From: an uncultured Ruminococcus sp.
Lineage (GTDB): Bacteria; Bacillota; Clostridia; Oscillospirales; Ruminococcaceae
Reading direction: 5' to 3'
Assembly (NCBI GenBank): GCA_945867875.1
Contig: CAMBJF010000038.1
Location: forward strand, 1-15,340
Length of the DNA: 15,340 nucleotides
Part shown: in pieces, positions 8,501 to 14,749 of the stretch
How the letters are laid out: every line of letters starts with the position of its first letter
How positions within the stretch are numbered: the stretch's first letter is position 1
Position numbers and translations under genes: made by a program
The notes under the pieces: model-generated
What the model was told of the DNA's origin: nothing
Seen by the model: only the letters and a program-made list of their open reading frames with translations
The model's database searches: none

Positions 8501-8594
8501 AGCTGTTCAGAATATCGTCGAGAGACTGATCAGAAGAGCTTTTTCCGCCCGAGTATTCATTTAAAATTTCGTCAAGGGAAAATTTATCAGACAA
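5592..8594 (-). CDS. Degenerate P1B-type ATPase-like membrane protein with long acidic N-terminal region
   Basis: A 1000-residue protein I cannot name. Residues 1-430 are charged, low-complexity and probably disordered, with short repeats FSLDEILNEY (5-14), QSLDDILNSY (23-32) and DDLDSILGQY (279-288) and an Asp run at 176-182. Residues 437-996 have eight likely membrane spans (about 437-456, 477-496, 513-533, 541-563, 636-657, 664-690, 953-971, 974-996), the 4+2+2 plan of P1B-ATPases. Alignment by eye puts CSC (679-681) at CPC, DAASL (724-728) at DKTGT, VLLGNRELM (803-811) at the nucleotide-domain VLVGNRxLM, RSVD (875-878) at TGDN and CSGRFA (924-929) at GDGxND. The linker between spans 4 and 5 is short and lacks TGE. 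ATP-driven transport is therefore unlikely. The start is TTG, with AAGGAAGGG ending 8 bases upstream. It follows rlmB by 49 bases in one operon. Confidence 0.85.
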   Translation of the reverse strand: MSDKFSLDEILNEYSGGKSSSDQSLDDILNSYPATKNYEDSGLAEIFESRSNTTDIDLSGINISMPGDYPSPEEIRKKNTSVSVHDIPEDQLTEEERIKKSKQIDYEIISGDYERKYMPDDLKTDAELKAEGKLPPDEPAPADDKASKKKVRVKPAKKKFGLDLAEGLKGVHSSFDDDDDFDKKYGNTPLFTAAERDELIGEEEHEIPFEIKPRSGSSLSEKLEREAEFAEKYNDTPAHSEKHEHKVRPEKISQKRDDTSAKKASEILENPFDKYAAIDDLDSILGQYEKKEQPQSLKRSETSPLKGFTDIFNKLMAKEEAGGEGSELLEGSRKIKRSEGAIERKKISDIDLDLSDKLIQDTSQINTDKTNAEIEKLNALKERRNKKIKDFVLVGDEEENSPDEAAQAEENDELEDFESLEDAPDIQEHIAGQKSKLVFRLIVLFACFAVTAYMAAANDFSLPVLDSLTLINKRSQPDVFLFINSVIGVVAGFVASQTISGGLSKLLSGKADCDSLSALALVSSLLTSMISLADSNMVRGSFVYIYTPVAIGALIFNTIGKLLIINRTQRSFSFISGDNDRYALFVLNDEEKAQNFTRGSLTDFPVLAGMQKTEVITDFLKTSYASDSTDRFCKMVTPIISVAGLLLGVIAALLARAEHGTMGAFCVGLSTFSACVAICSCFAMMLVVNLPMEKASAKYNSKQGAILGFDSIDEFGDVNSVMIDAASLFPPGSIILRNIKSFPDSSIDEAIVEAASLTSQSGSILRNMFYDIIVGKTEMLDPVESYIYEDSMGLCGWINNKRVLLGNRELMQNHSIEGLPSITKESEYTDGDKIAVYLSISGQLSAMFIIELTPSYHIKNALKELEKGGIAVMLRSVDSMLSVSRLSEMFEVSPALFKLIPFRLHPDFEKATEYSAKRPATLACSGRFASFAQLILGANRLRGTISAGIAMQAAEILLGILLTLALVLLRSMAELTVTNILLYNFVFVLLYLIFQAFRKV

Positions 8595-8643
8595 ATCAAT
8601 TACCCTTCCTTTCCGGGGAGCTTTTCCCTGTTTTCAGACTCTT

Positions 8644-9525
8644 TTATTTGCCTGCCGCCGTTCTCTGACGGACAGCTTCATACATAAATATGCCTGCTGC
8701 AACGGAGGCATTGAGAGAGGTTATTTTTCCAAACATTGGGAGCTTTACAAGGAAATCGCACTTGTCCTTAACAAGTCTGCCTATTCCGAAGCCCTCGGAG
8801 CCGATAACGAAAGCGGCGGGGCCTGTGAAATCGGACTGTGTGTAATCGCTGCCCGATGCATCGGTGCCGTATATCCACACGCCGTTCTTTTTCAGCTCGT
8901 CCATAGCTGCGCCAAGGTTTGCCACTCTCGCAACGGGGAGCCAGCTCGCCGCACCTGCGGAGGTCTTGTAAACGGTGGCGTTCAGGGACGCACTTCTGCG
9001 CTTGGGGATAATAACGCCGTCAGCGCCTGCGGTCTCGGCTGTTCTAATGATAGCGCCGAGGTTGTGGGGGTCTTCTATTTCATCGCAGATTATGATGAAA
9101 GGGGCTGTGCCCTTTTTCTTTGAGATGTTAAGGATATCCTCAACGGAAACGTATTCCGCACAGGCTCCCGAGGCGATGATGCCTTGATGTGAAGCGCCTG
9201 CGCACATCTGAGTGAGCTTCTGGTCGTTCACATTCTTGATAACGATGCCCTTTTCCCTTGCAATTCGGGTGATAGCTCCGATGCTTCCGCCTGCGTCGCT
9301 GTTGACGTATATCGTGTCGATAGCCTTGCCTGATTTGAGGGCTTCCATAACGGGATTTCTGCCCACGATAAGACCCTCTGCGGCTTCTCTGTCAGCGGCG
9401 TCGGGGATATTTCTTTCAGGCTCTTCAAAACCCTTTTCGGGTCTGCCATAGCTGCGGGGCTTTGAGGAATATTCCTTTTTGCCAACCTTTTTTCCTTTGT
9501 TTTTATCAAAACGCTGATATGCCAT
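8644..9525 (-). CDS. rlmB: 23S rRNA (guanosine-2'-O)-methyltransferase, TrmH/SpoU family (RlmB-like)
   Basis: A 293-residue SAM-dependent 2'-O-ribose methyltransferase, expected to methylate a guanosine of 23S rRNA (G2251 in E. coli numbering). Residues 1-45 are a basic-charged tail. Residues 51-128 form the substrate-binding domain beginning GLIVGRNPVMEAL. The knotted SPOUT domain has motif 1 DPHNLGAIIRTAE (152-164, with Asn155 and Arg161), motif 2 FVIGSEGFGIGRLV (239-252, with Glu244) and motif 3 ITSLNASVAAGIFMYE (268-283). All three motifs look intact. The ATG at 9525 is chosen because GGAG lies 7 bases upstream; a longer frame extends to 9564 without support. A sigma-A promoter precedes it, and the degenerate P1B-like gene is co-transcribed downstream. 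RlmB versus another TrmH-type methylase is judged by the whole pattern and length. Confidence 0.93.
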   Translation of the reverse strand: MAYQRFDKNKGKKVGKKEYSSKPRSYGRPEKGFEEPERNIPDAADREAAEGLIVGRNPVMEALKSGKAIDTIYVNSDAGGSIGAITRIAREKGIVIKNVNDQKLTQMCAGASHQGIIASGACAEYVSVEDILNISKKKGTAPFIIICDEIEDPHNLGAIIRTAETAGADGVIIPKRRSASLNATVYKTSAGAASWLPVARVANLGAAMDELKKNGVWIYGTDASGSDYTQSDFTGPAAFVIGSEGFGIGRLVKDKCDFLVKLPMFGKITSLNASVAAGIFMYEAVRQRTAAGK

Positions 9526-9590
9526 AAATTTTCTCCAATCCGCCGCCGAACAACGGCTCTGCAAATAAGCATATTTTCCTATACTAATCT

Positions 9591-9619
9591 ATTATACATC
9601 AAACGGCGTTCTTTTTCAA
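9591..9619 (-). promoter_or_regulatory. Sigma-A promoter of the rlmB operon
   Basis: On the minus strand: TTGAAA (9619-9614), a 17-base spacer, then a perfect TATAAT (9596-9591). The expected start near 9584 leaves a leader of about 59 bases before the rlmB ATG at 9525. Confidence 0.87.
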
Positions 9620-9676
9620 TAGGGATATTAACAAAATTACCGCAGCGAATATGGCGGTTGTACAGCAATATAACGC

Positions 9677-9709
9677 AAATCGGCATTCCGTGTTCCGGAA
9701 TGCCGATTT
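9677..9709. other. Perfect 14-pair hairpin between ppk and rlmB
   Basis: AAATCGGCATTCCG (9677-9690) and CGGAATGCCGATTT (9696-9709) are exact inverted copies around TGTTC. It lies 61 bases beyond the ppk stop and upstream of the rlmB promoter. Neither side has a T run, so it is not a textbook terminator, though it is in the right place to end the ppk transcript. The rest of 9526-9770 holds only the rlmB leader and promoter. Confidence 0.7.
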
Positions 9710-9770
9710 ATATTGGACGATATTACGTTTGACAGGAAACCCGTTCCCTATAGATATGTATGATGAAACC

Positions 9771-11882
9771 TTACTTCCTGCTCCTCTTTTTCCGCCTTAC
9801 CTTTACCTTAACAGGCTTTTTCATAGCATTTGCCGCCGCTGCCGCAGCAGCTTCATCAATGAAATACTGCTGTGCCATAAGGGCGTTTTCTCCCTTAGTG
9901 GGAGAAATACGTTTGTAGGTACCGTCGGGGAGCTGTATCCTTGCCTTTACGTTGTCCCTCATCATAATGTCGAAAATGTGGAGGACACGCTTTCTCAGCT
10001 CGGGAGATCTTACAGGTGCTGCCACCTCCACACGGCGGATAGTGTTTCTGGTCATAAAGTCGGCGGAGGAAATGTAGATGCGCTGTCTGTCGCCCTTGCC
10101 GAATATGTATATTCTGGAATGTTCAAGATATCTGCCCACGATGCTTCTTACGGTGATGTTTTCGGTAAGTCCCGAAACTCCTGCAACAAGGCAGCTTATT
10201 CCTCTTATTACCATTTCTATCTTAACGCCTGCGCAGCTTGCTTCAATGAGCTTATCGATAAGCACCTTGTCGGTAAGGGAATTGAGCTTCAGACCGATAT
10301 ATCCCTCTCCGCCGTTTCTTGCGGAGGCAATCTCGCCGTCGATAAAGTCGATTATTTTGTTCTGGAGGGACAGGGGAGCTACCAGGAGATGAGAGGTGTT
10401 CTCAACAAGATTTCCGATAGAAAGGGCGTTGAACACCGTTCCTGCTTCCTCGCCTATTTCGGGGTCGGCGGTCATAAGGGAAAGGTCGGTGTAAAGCTCG
10501 GAGGTCTTTTCATTGTAGTTTCCTGTGCCTATCTGAGTGATGTGCTGAAGCTCGTTTCCGTTTTTGCGGGTAATGAGCATAAGCTTGGAATGCACCTTGA
10601 GATTTTCGGGGCCGTACATTACCTTGCAGCCTGCCCTTTCAAGACGCTTTGACCACTCGATGTTGTTCTCCTCGTCAAAACGTGCTCTCAGCTCAACGAG
10701 AACGAATACCTCCTTGCCGTTTTCTGCGGCATTGATAAGAGCCTCGACTATCTTTGAGTTCGATGCCACACGGTAAAGTGTTATCTTTATGGAAATAACG
10801 TCGGGGTCATTTCCCGCTTCATTCAGCAGGCGGATAAAGGGGCGAATGCTCTCATAGGGATAGGAAAGCATAATGTCACGTCTCAGTATCTGCTGTATCA
10901 TCGGGATATTGGGCGAAATTGTTGCGGGGAGACGGGGGGAGACAGGTTCAAAGAACATTTCGGGGTGAGCCTTTTCTATCCTGTTGCGGAGAGAGAAGAT
11001 AAAGCCCATATCAAGGGGAGCGGTGCACTGGGATATCTGTTCATTTGACAGCTCAAGCTGACGGCAGAGATATTCCACAGCTTCTTTTCCAAGCTTCCCC
11101 GATATTTCAAGTCGGACGGGGGCAAGCTTTTTGCGCTTTTTGAGGAGCTCCTCCATTACCTGTCTCAGGTCAACCTCGTGGTCATACAGTCCCTCTTCCA
11201 TATTGATGTCCGCATTTCGGGTAATGCGGATTAGAGCCTTGTCAAGAAGTCTGTAATTCTCAAAAACGCTGCCGCAGTAGTGGAGGATAACATCTTCCGC
11301 AAGGAGAAATCTCAGACGGCTCTTGTCGGGGAGGAGGATTATGCGGGGGAAGCTGCCGCCTGCGGGGATAATTCCCAGCTTTACGGAGTTTTTGGACTCC
11401 AGATGCGTAACGGCATAAATTTCCTTGTTTTTAAGGAACGGGAAGGGGTGGCGCTTATCCACCACCTGCGGGGAGATGAGGGGGCGTATCTCGGAATTGA
11501 AATATGCTCTGAGATATCCCTCCTCCTCGGGGGTGAGGGAGGAAATTTTCACGTGCTCCACGCCGATTTTTTCAAGCTCCTTAACGGTGTCAAAATATGT
11601 CTCGTCCTTGATGGGGACAAGCTCTCTGACACGCTTGTAAATGGCTTCGAGCTGCTCCTTGGGGGTCATACCCGTTTTGTTGTCCTCCTTGTTGTCGTCA
11701 ACGAGGACACGGTCGGTAAGAGAGCCTACTCTTATCATAAAAAATTCGTCTAAATTGGACTGGAATATTTGTGAAAACAGGAGCCTTTCGCAGAGGGGGA
11801 CAGAGCTGTCCCGTGCCTCTTCAAGAACTCTGACGTTGAATTTGAGCCAGCTCAGCTCTCTGTTATCATAACAGCTTGTCAT
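9771..11882 (-). CDS. ppk1: Polyphosphate kinase 1
   Basis: PPK1 reversibly polymerises the gamma-phosphate of ATP into polyphosphate, a peripheral-membrane activity tied to stress and phosphate storage. The protein is 703 residues, the usual length. The N-terminal domain starts NRELSWLKFNVRVLEEA and includes SNLDEFFMIRVGSL. The two phospholipase-D-like catalytic lobes follow. VHSKLML holds His431, the expected phosphorylated residue (His435 in E. coli), followed by IGTGNYNEKTSELYTDLSLM. The second lobe has GRYLEHSRIYIFG, with His588 matching E. coli His592, and SSADFMTRN. The tail has seven alanines and a Lys/Arg-rich end. The ATG at 11882 is chosen because GAGG lies 9 bases upstream; a GTG at 11897, five codons earlier, would overlap that ribosome site. 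It appears monocistronic, with no exopolyphosphatase or phosphate genes beside it. Confidence 0.96.
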   Translation of the reverse strand: MTSCYDNRELSWLKFNVRVLEEARDSSVPLCERLLFSQIFQSNLDEFFMIRVGSLTDRVLVDDNKEDNKTGMTPKEQLEAIYKRVRELVPIKDETYFDTVKELEKIGVEHVKISSLTPEEEGYLRAYFNSEIRPLISPQVVDKRHPFPFLKNKEIYAVTHLESKNSVKLGIIPAGGSFPRIILLPDKSRLRFLLAEDVILHYCGSVFENYRLLDKALIRITRNADINMEEGLYDHEVDLRQVMEELLKKRKKLAPVRLEISGKLGKEAVEYLCRQLELSNEQISQCTAPLDMGFIFSLRNRIEKAHPEMFFEPVSPRLPATISPNIPMIQQILRRDIMLSYPYESIRPFIRLLNEAGNDPDVISIKITLYRVASNSKIVEALINAAENGKEVFVLVELRARFDEENNIEWSKRLERAGCKVMYGPENLKVHSKLMLITRKNGNELQHITQIGTGNYNEKTSELYTDLSLMTADPEIGEEAGTVFNALSIGNLVENTSHLLVAPLSLQNKIIDFIDGEIASARNGGEGYIGLKLNSLTDKVLIDKLIEASCAGVKIEMVIRGISCLVAGVSGLTENITVRSIVGRYLEHSRIYIFGKGDRQRIYISSADFMTRNTIRRVEVAAPVRSPELRKRVLHIFDIMMRDNVKARIQLPDGTYKRISPTKGENALMAQQYFIDEAAAAAAANAMKKPVKVKVRRKKRSRK

Positions 11883-11900
11883 TGCGGTCAACCTCACTTT

Positions 11901-11909
11901 ATTATAGCA
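11901..11909 (-). promoter_or_regulatory. Extended -10 promoter element of ppk1
   Basis: On the minus strand TGC TATAAT (11909-11901), a perfect -10 with TGn extension, lies 18 bases before the ppk1 ATG. The matching -35 position (11929-11924) reads CAATGT, a poor match, so the promoter would depend on the extended -10. Initiation near 11894 would leave a very short leader. Confidence 0.55.
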
Positions 11910-11925
11910 TTATTTTTAATTTAAC

Positions 11926-11993
11926 ATTGTAGGGGACGGGCCTTCCGCCCCGCAATTTCCTGTATCTGTGATCAACGGGACAGGAGATGTCCG
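11926..11993. repeat. Candidate dispersed palindromic intergenic element
   Basis: Two GC-rich hairpins sit in the AT-rich gap between the glycosidase-like gene and ppk1. The first is ATTG..GGGGACGG (11926-11939) with CCGCCCCGCAAT (11945-11956), interrupted only by small bulges. The second is CGGGACA (11976-11982) with TGTCCG (11988-11993). The composition contrast resembles REP-like intergenic repeats of Clostridia. There is only one copy in this window, so repeat status is inferred. It may also serve as the terminator of the glycosidase-like gene, although no good T run follows. Confidence 0.4.
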
Positions 11994-12017
11994 TGCAAAA
12001 TAATTAACTGCACAATA

Positions 12018-13382
12018 TCACTCACAATAATACAGCAGATGCGTCCTTATTCCCGAAAGCATCTCCCTGTAAAGCTCGGTGGCTTCGGTAAGTCCGCAGG
12101 TCATAAGAGGGTCATTAAGGAATGCATTGAACGCAATGTCAAGGTCACGCTCTTCAAATGCCTTTACCACCGCAGCCCTGTTGTAAACGTGGCGGACAGA
12201 AAGTCCCGCAATGCTGTCGGGGAGCCTGCCCGCACACACGGCTCTTACGCTGTCACGGCTGATAAGGGCGTTTGTCTCAACAATAGCACCCGCAGGAAGA
12301 TTTTCCACCTGTCCTCTGTTGGGGAGTGATACAGCCGAAATAAGATTGCCGCCGCCGCAGAGGGCACGTATCATTTCGGGGACTTCCGTTGCGTCCGCAG
12401 ACTTGGGCAGAACGTCGCCGTTCATATATTTTTTCACCTTTGAGGTCTTGTCACCCAGCATTTTCTTGCGGTAATTCACCGTAACGGGAGAAAATTTCCA
12501 CGCCGCCATTTCCTTAGTGTCCTTGGTATACCAAGGGGGACAGAATTCAGCGGCACAGCGGTCGATGACTGCGGGGATAAGTCCGAAGCGGAGGAAAAGG
12601 TCAAACTTGACCCTGTGACCGTCGGCATCGGGGTTGCTCTTATACTCATTTATGCGGAACTCGTAGCCTGAGTCGCCGTATTTTTCGGCATATTCCCTGA
12701 ACATCGGCATAAGGCTCTCGCCCTCGTAGGTGATGTCGTCAAACCAGGAAAAGCCGCTTATGCCCATAACGTTTGTCTTTATGTCACGTCTGCGGACACC
12801 GCTTATCTCCTTTTTCTCGCACACCATTGAGGCGATAAGCTCCCTTGCGGCAAAGGTGTCCGAGGACGCTCCCACAAGCTTCATTTCCGTAAATTCGTTA
12901 TGGAGCACGGTCATACACTCAGCCATAGGGGTGCAGAGGTTTATTACCCACGCATTGGGGCAGAGATGCTCTATCATATGGGAATATTCGGCGCAGAGGG
13001 GCATAATTTTCAGCGCTCTTATGACCGAGGAAAGCCCCGAATTTTCGCCGCCTGTCTGGAAAATGCCGTATGTTTCGGGGAGGTGGAGCTGGCTCACCTG
13101 CTCGTCGAGAGTGCCCGGCTCAAAGGCGAGGATAACGAAATCTGCGTCACGAAGAGCCTCCTCAGCCTCGTCGCAGGCGAGATATACGATGTCGCCCCGT
13201 GTATTTCCCCTGTCGTGGATATTATTTCCGATGACCTCGTTTGCAAGGGCGCAGGTCTTGTCGGTATCATAAAGCTTCACCATTGCGCACAGATCGGTGT
13301 TCGCAAGCTCAGGGATAAGCTTCCAGCCAAAATTGCAGGAGCCTCCCCCTATGTATGCGATGTTAAGCCTTTCACTGTTCAT
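12018..13382 (-). CDS. Divergent glycoside hydrolase family 4-like protein
   Basis: A 454-residue relative of GH4 enzymes, which cleave glycosides through an NAD-dependent redox mechanism with a divalent metal. The Rossmann start IAYIGGGSCNFG (8-19), the acidic NAD-contact region LYDTD (37-41), INLCTPMAECM at the usual N-x-x-NPMA position (147-157) and NRGQVENLPAGAIVE (355-369) support the family. The two metal ligands, normally Cys in GLCxS and His in GxNHxxW, are replaced: the segments read VGASSDTF (170-177) and MGISGFSWF (206-214). It may be inactive, act on unusual substrates, or use another mechanism. ATG 13382 has AAGGA about 11-12 bases upstream. It has its own promoter and is divergent from the XRE regulator, which may control it. 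A sugar-metabolism role is family-level inference only. Confidence 0.82.
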   Translation of the reverse strand: MNSERLNIAYIGGGSCNFGWKLIPELANTDLCAMVKLYDTDKTCALANEVIGNNIHDRGNTRGDIVYLACDEAEEALRDADFVILAFEPGTLDEQVSQLHLPETYGIFQTGGENSGLSSVIRALKIMPLCAEYSHMIEHLCPNAWVINLCTPMAECMTVLHNEFTEMKLVGASSDTFAARELIASMVCEKKEISGVRRRDIKTNVMGISGFSWFDDITYEGESLMPMFREYAEKYGDSGYEFRINEYKSNPDADGHRVKFDLFLRFGLIPAVIDRCAAEFCPPWYTKDTKEMAAWKFSPVTVNYRKKMLGDKTSKVKKYMNGDVLPKSADATEVPEMIRALCGGGNLISAVSLPNRGQVENLPAGAIVETNALISRDSVRAVCAGRLPDSIAGLSVRHVYNRAAVVKAFEERDLDIAFNAFLNDPLMTCGLTEATELYREMLSGIRTHLLYYCE

Positions 13383-13428
13383 TTATCCGCTTTTCCTTTC
13401 GTTTTTGTGTCTGATTATACTTACTTAT

Positions 13429-13457
13429 ATTATCCTATAATTATGAGGATTTGTCAA
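13429..13457 (-). promoter_or_regulatory. Sigma-A promoter of the GH4-like gene
   Basis: On the minus strand: a perfect TTGACA (13457-13452), a 17-base spacer and GATAAT (13434-13429), one base from consensus. The expected start is near 13422, with a leader of about 40 bases. Confidence 0.85.
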
Positions 13458-13510
13458 GGGCTTTGAATAGCTGCGGCGAAGTTTTTCGGGGCGGTAACGA
13501 TACGTTTTTA

Positions 13511-13547
13511 CACAAAACAACGATTCATTGAGCACGAAACAACGAAT
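13511..13547 (+). promoter_or_regulatory. Paired direct repeats, candidate operator
   Basis: CACAAAACAACGATT (13511-13525) and CACGAAACAACGAAT (13533-13547) match at 12 of 15 positions and are spaced by 22 bases, about two helical turns. They end 6 bases before the -35 box of the XRE gene and lie between the divergent promoters. They are placed to bind a regulator, plausibly the XRE protein itself. Confidence 0.5.
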
Positions 13548-13553
13548 TGATAA

Positions 13554-13582
13554 TTGATTCGGATATATCTTTATGCTATAAT
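13554..13582 (+). promoter_or_regulatory. Sigma-A promoter of the XRE regulator
   Basis: TTGATT (13554-13559), a 17-base spacer and a perfect TATAAT (13577-13582) preceded by TGC. The expected start near 13589 leaves a leader of about 33 bases holding the ribosome site GGAGG (13610-13614), 7 bases before the ATG. Confidence 0.83.
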
Positions 13583-13621
13583 TAGCGTACACCGGTGATA
13601 AAATAGTTCGGAGGAATTAAT

Positions 13622-14749
13622 ATGCAAGTAAATATTGGCGAAAAAATAAAAGCTCTGCGAAAGATGACGGAAAGAAAACAAGATGACTTAGCTGCTGCTT
13701 TAGGTGTTACGCCGCAAGCCGTTTCAAGGTGGGAAGCAAACGGCGGTTATCCGGATATAGAGATGATACCGTCTATCGCTAATTATTTCCATATAACAAT
13801 TGATGAGCTGTTCGGCTATAATAATGACAGGGACAGAATTATCCGGGAATATAATGATAAGGCTCAGCGGCTGATAAATAACAGCGATGATATGACGGAG
13901 TGTATTGCTCTGATGAGAAGAGGGCTGGAGGAATTTCCGGACAGAGTGGATTTTAAATCAAAGCTGGCTTGTGCCCTGAATATGCAGGGGTGGAGGAAGA
14001 AAGGCGAAGTTCCGAATATTTTCCGGGAGGAAGCCGCTAAACTGTATGAGGAAATATTGCCTTATGACCAATCGTGCATCATTCCGTTAATATCTGTATA
14101 TTCAAGCCTTGGTGAACACAAAAAAGCCGAGAAGAAGGCATCAGAACAGCCCGACCTTGAATTGTGCAGACAGGTTTTGCTGGGAAACTTGGGAAGTATC
14201 GGCAGCATAAATGATGAAAAAAGGGCTGAACAATATCGTGGGGACGCAGTGCTGGAGCTGCTCCATACTTTCCAAAGATCGCTGAATGAAGCGATAGTGT
14301 GCAGTGCTGAGCTTGAAAACAGTCGGGAAGGGCTGGAGCTTCTTTTATTGACCCGACAGCTGTTTGAGAAAATACTGGGCACTGAGTGCTATGGATATCA
14401 CAGCGACCTATGCTTTATAGATATGGAATGCGTAAAAATCGCAAATAATATCGGAGAGCATAAAGCTGCAATGGACTTTTTTGATTCAGCGTTTGAGCAT
14501 TATACAAAATTTGAACAGTGGAAAACGGAAAAATCAAAAAAATGGGAAGAAAGGAATGATGAGGGCAGAGAGAATGGGGATAGCGATGAACATTTTACTT
14601 CATCACTGTTGAAATCAGTAAATTTGGCAGGTCATCAAGTAATTGTATGTGAGCGGGGCTTTTTGGAAAAGGCTGCAAATTCTTTTTCTGAGGAGAAAAA
14701 GAAGATGATTACGGAAAATCCCAAATATTCTTGTATATTCAATTGCTGA
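13622..14749 (+). CDS. XRE-family helix-turn-helix protein with TPR-like C-terminal region
   Basis: A 375-residue cytoplasmic regulator. Residues 6-64 form a Cro/C1-type helix-turn-helix (IGEKIKALRK, then the recognition region VTPQAVSRWE at 29-38 and HITIDELFGY at 57-66). The rest is helical, with segments such as LYEEILPYDQSCIIPLISVY followed by SLGEHKKAEK that resemble tetratricopeptide repeats. This design occurs widely in Clostridia, where the helical part is thought to sense a peptide, protein or small ligand; the ligand here is unknown. The start is well supported by GGAGG 7 bases upstream. Codons are more A/T-rich than in the neighbouring ppk and GH4-like genes, which may reflect recent acquisition or low expression. 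It is divergent from the GH4-like gene across 239 bases, so autoregulation and control of that gene are plausible but unproven. Confidence 0.88.
   Translation: MQVNIGEKIKALRKMTERKQDDLAAALGVTPQAVSRWEANGGYPDIEMIPSIANYFHITIDELFGYNNDRDRIIREYNDKAQRLINNSDDMTECIALMRRGLEEFPDRVDFKSKLACALNMQGWRKKGEVPNIFREEAAKLYEEILPYDQSCIIPLISVYSSLGEHKKAEKKASEQPDLELCRQVLLGNLGSIGSINDEKRAEQYRGDAVLELLHTFQRSLNEAIVCSAELENSREGLELLLLTRQLFEKILGTECYGYHSDLCFIDMECVKIANNIGEHKAAMDFFDSAFEHYTKFEQWKTEKSKKWEERNDEGRENGDSDEHFTSSLLKSVNLAGHQVIVCERGFLEKAANSFSEEKKKMITENPKYSCIFNC

Noticed and set aside
9651..10652. 333-codon open frame on the plus strand opposite the end of ppk1
   Set aside because: ppk1 is intact with all catalytic motifs on the other strand; the opposing frame begins in the intergenic hairpin region and has no ribosome site or family resemblance.
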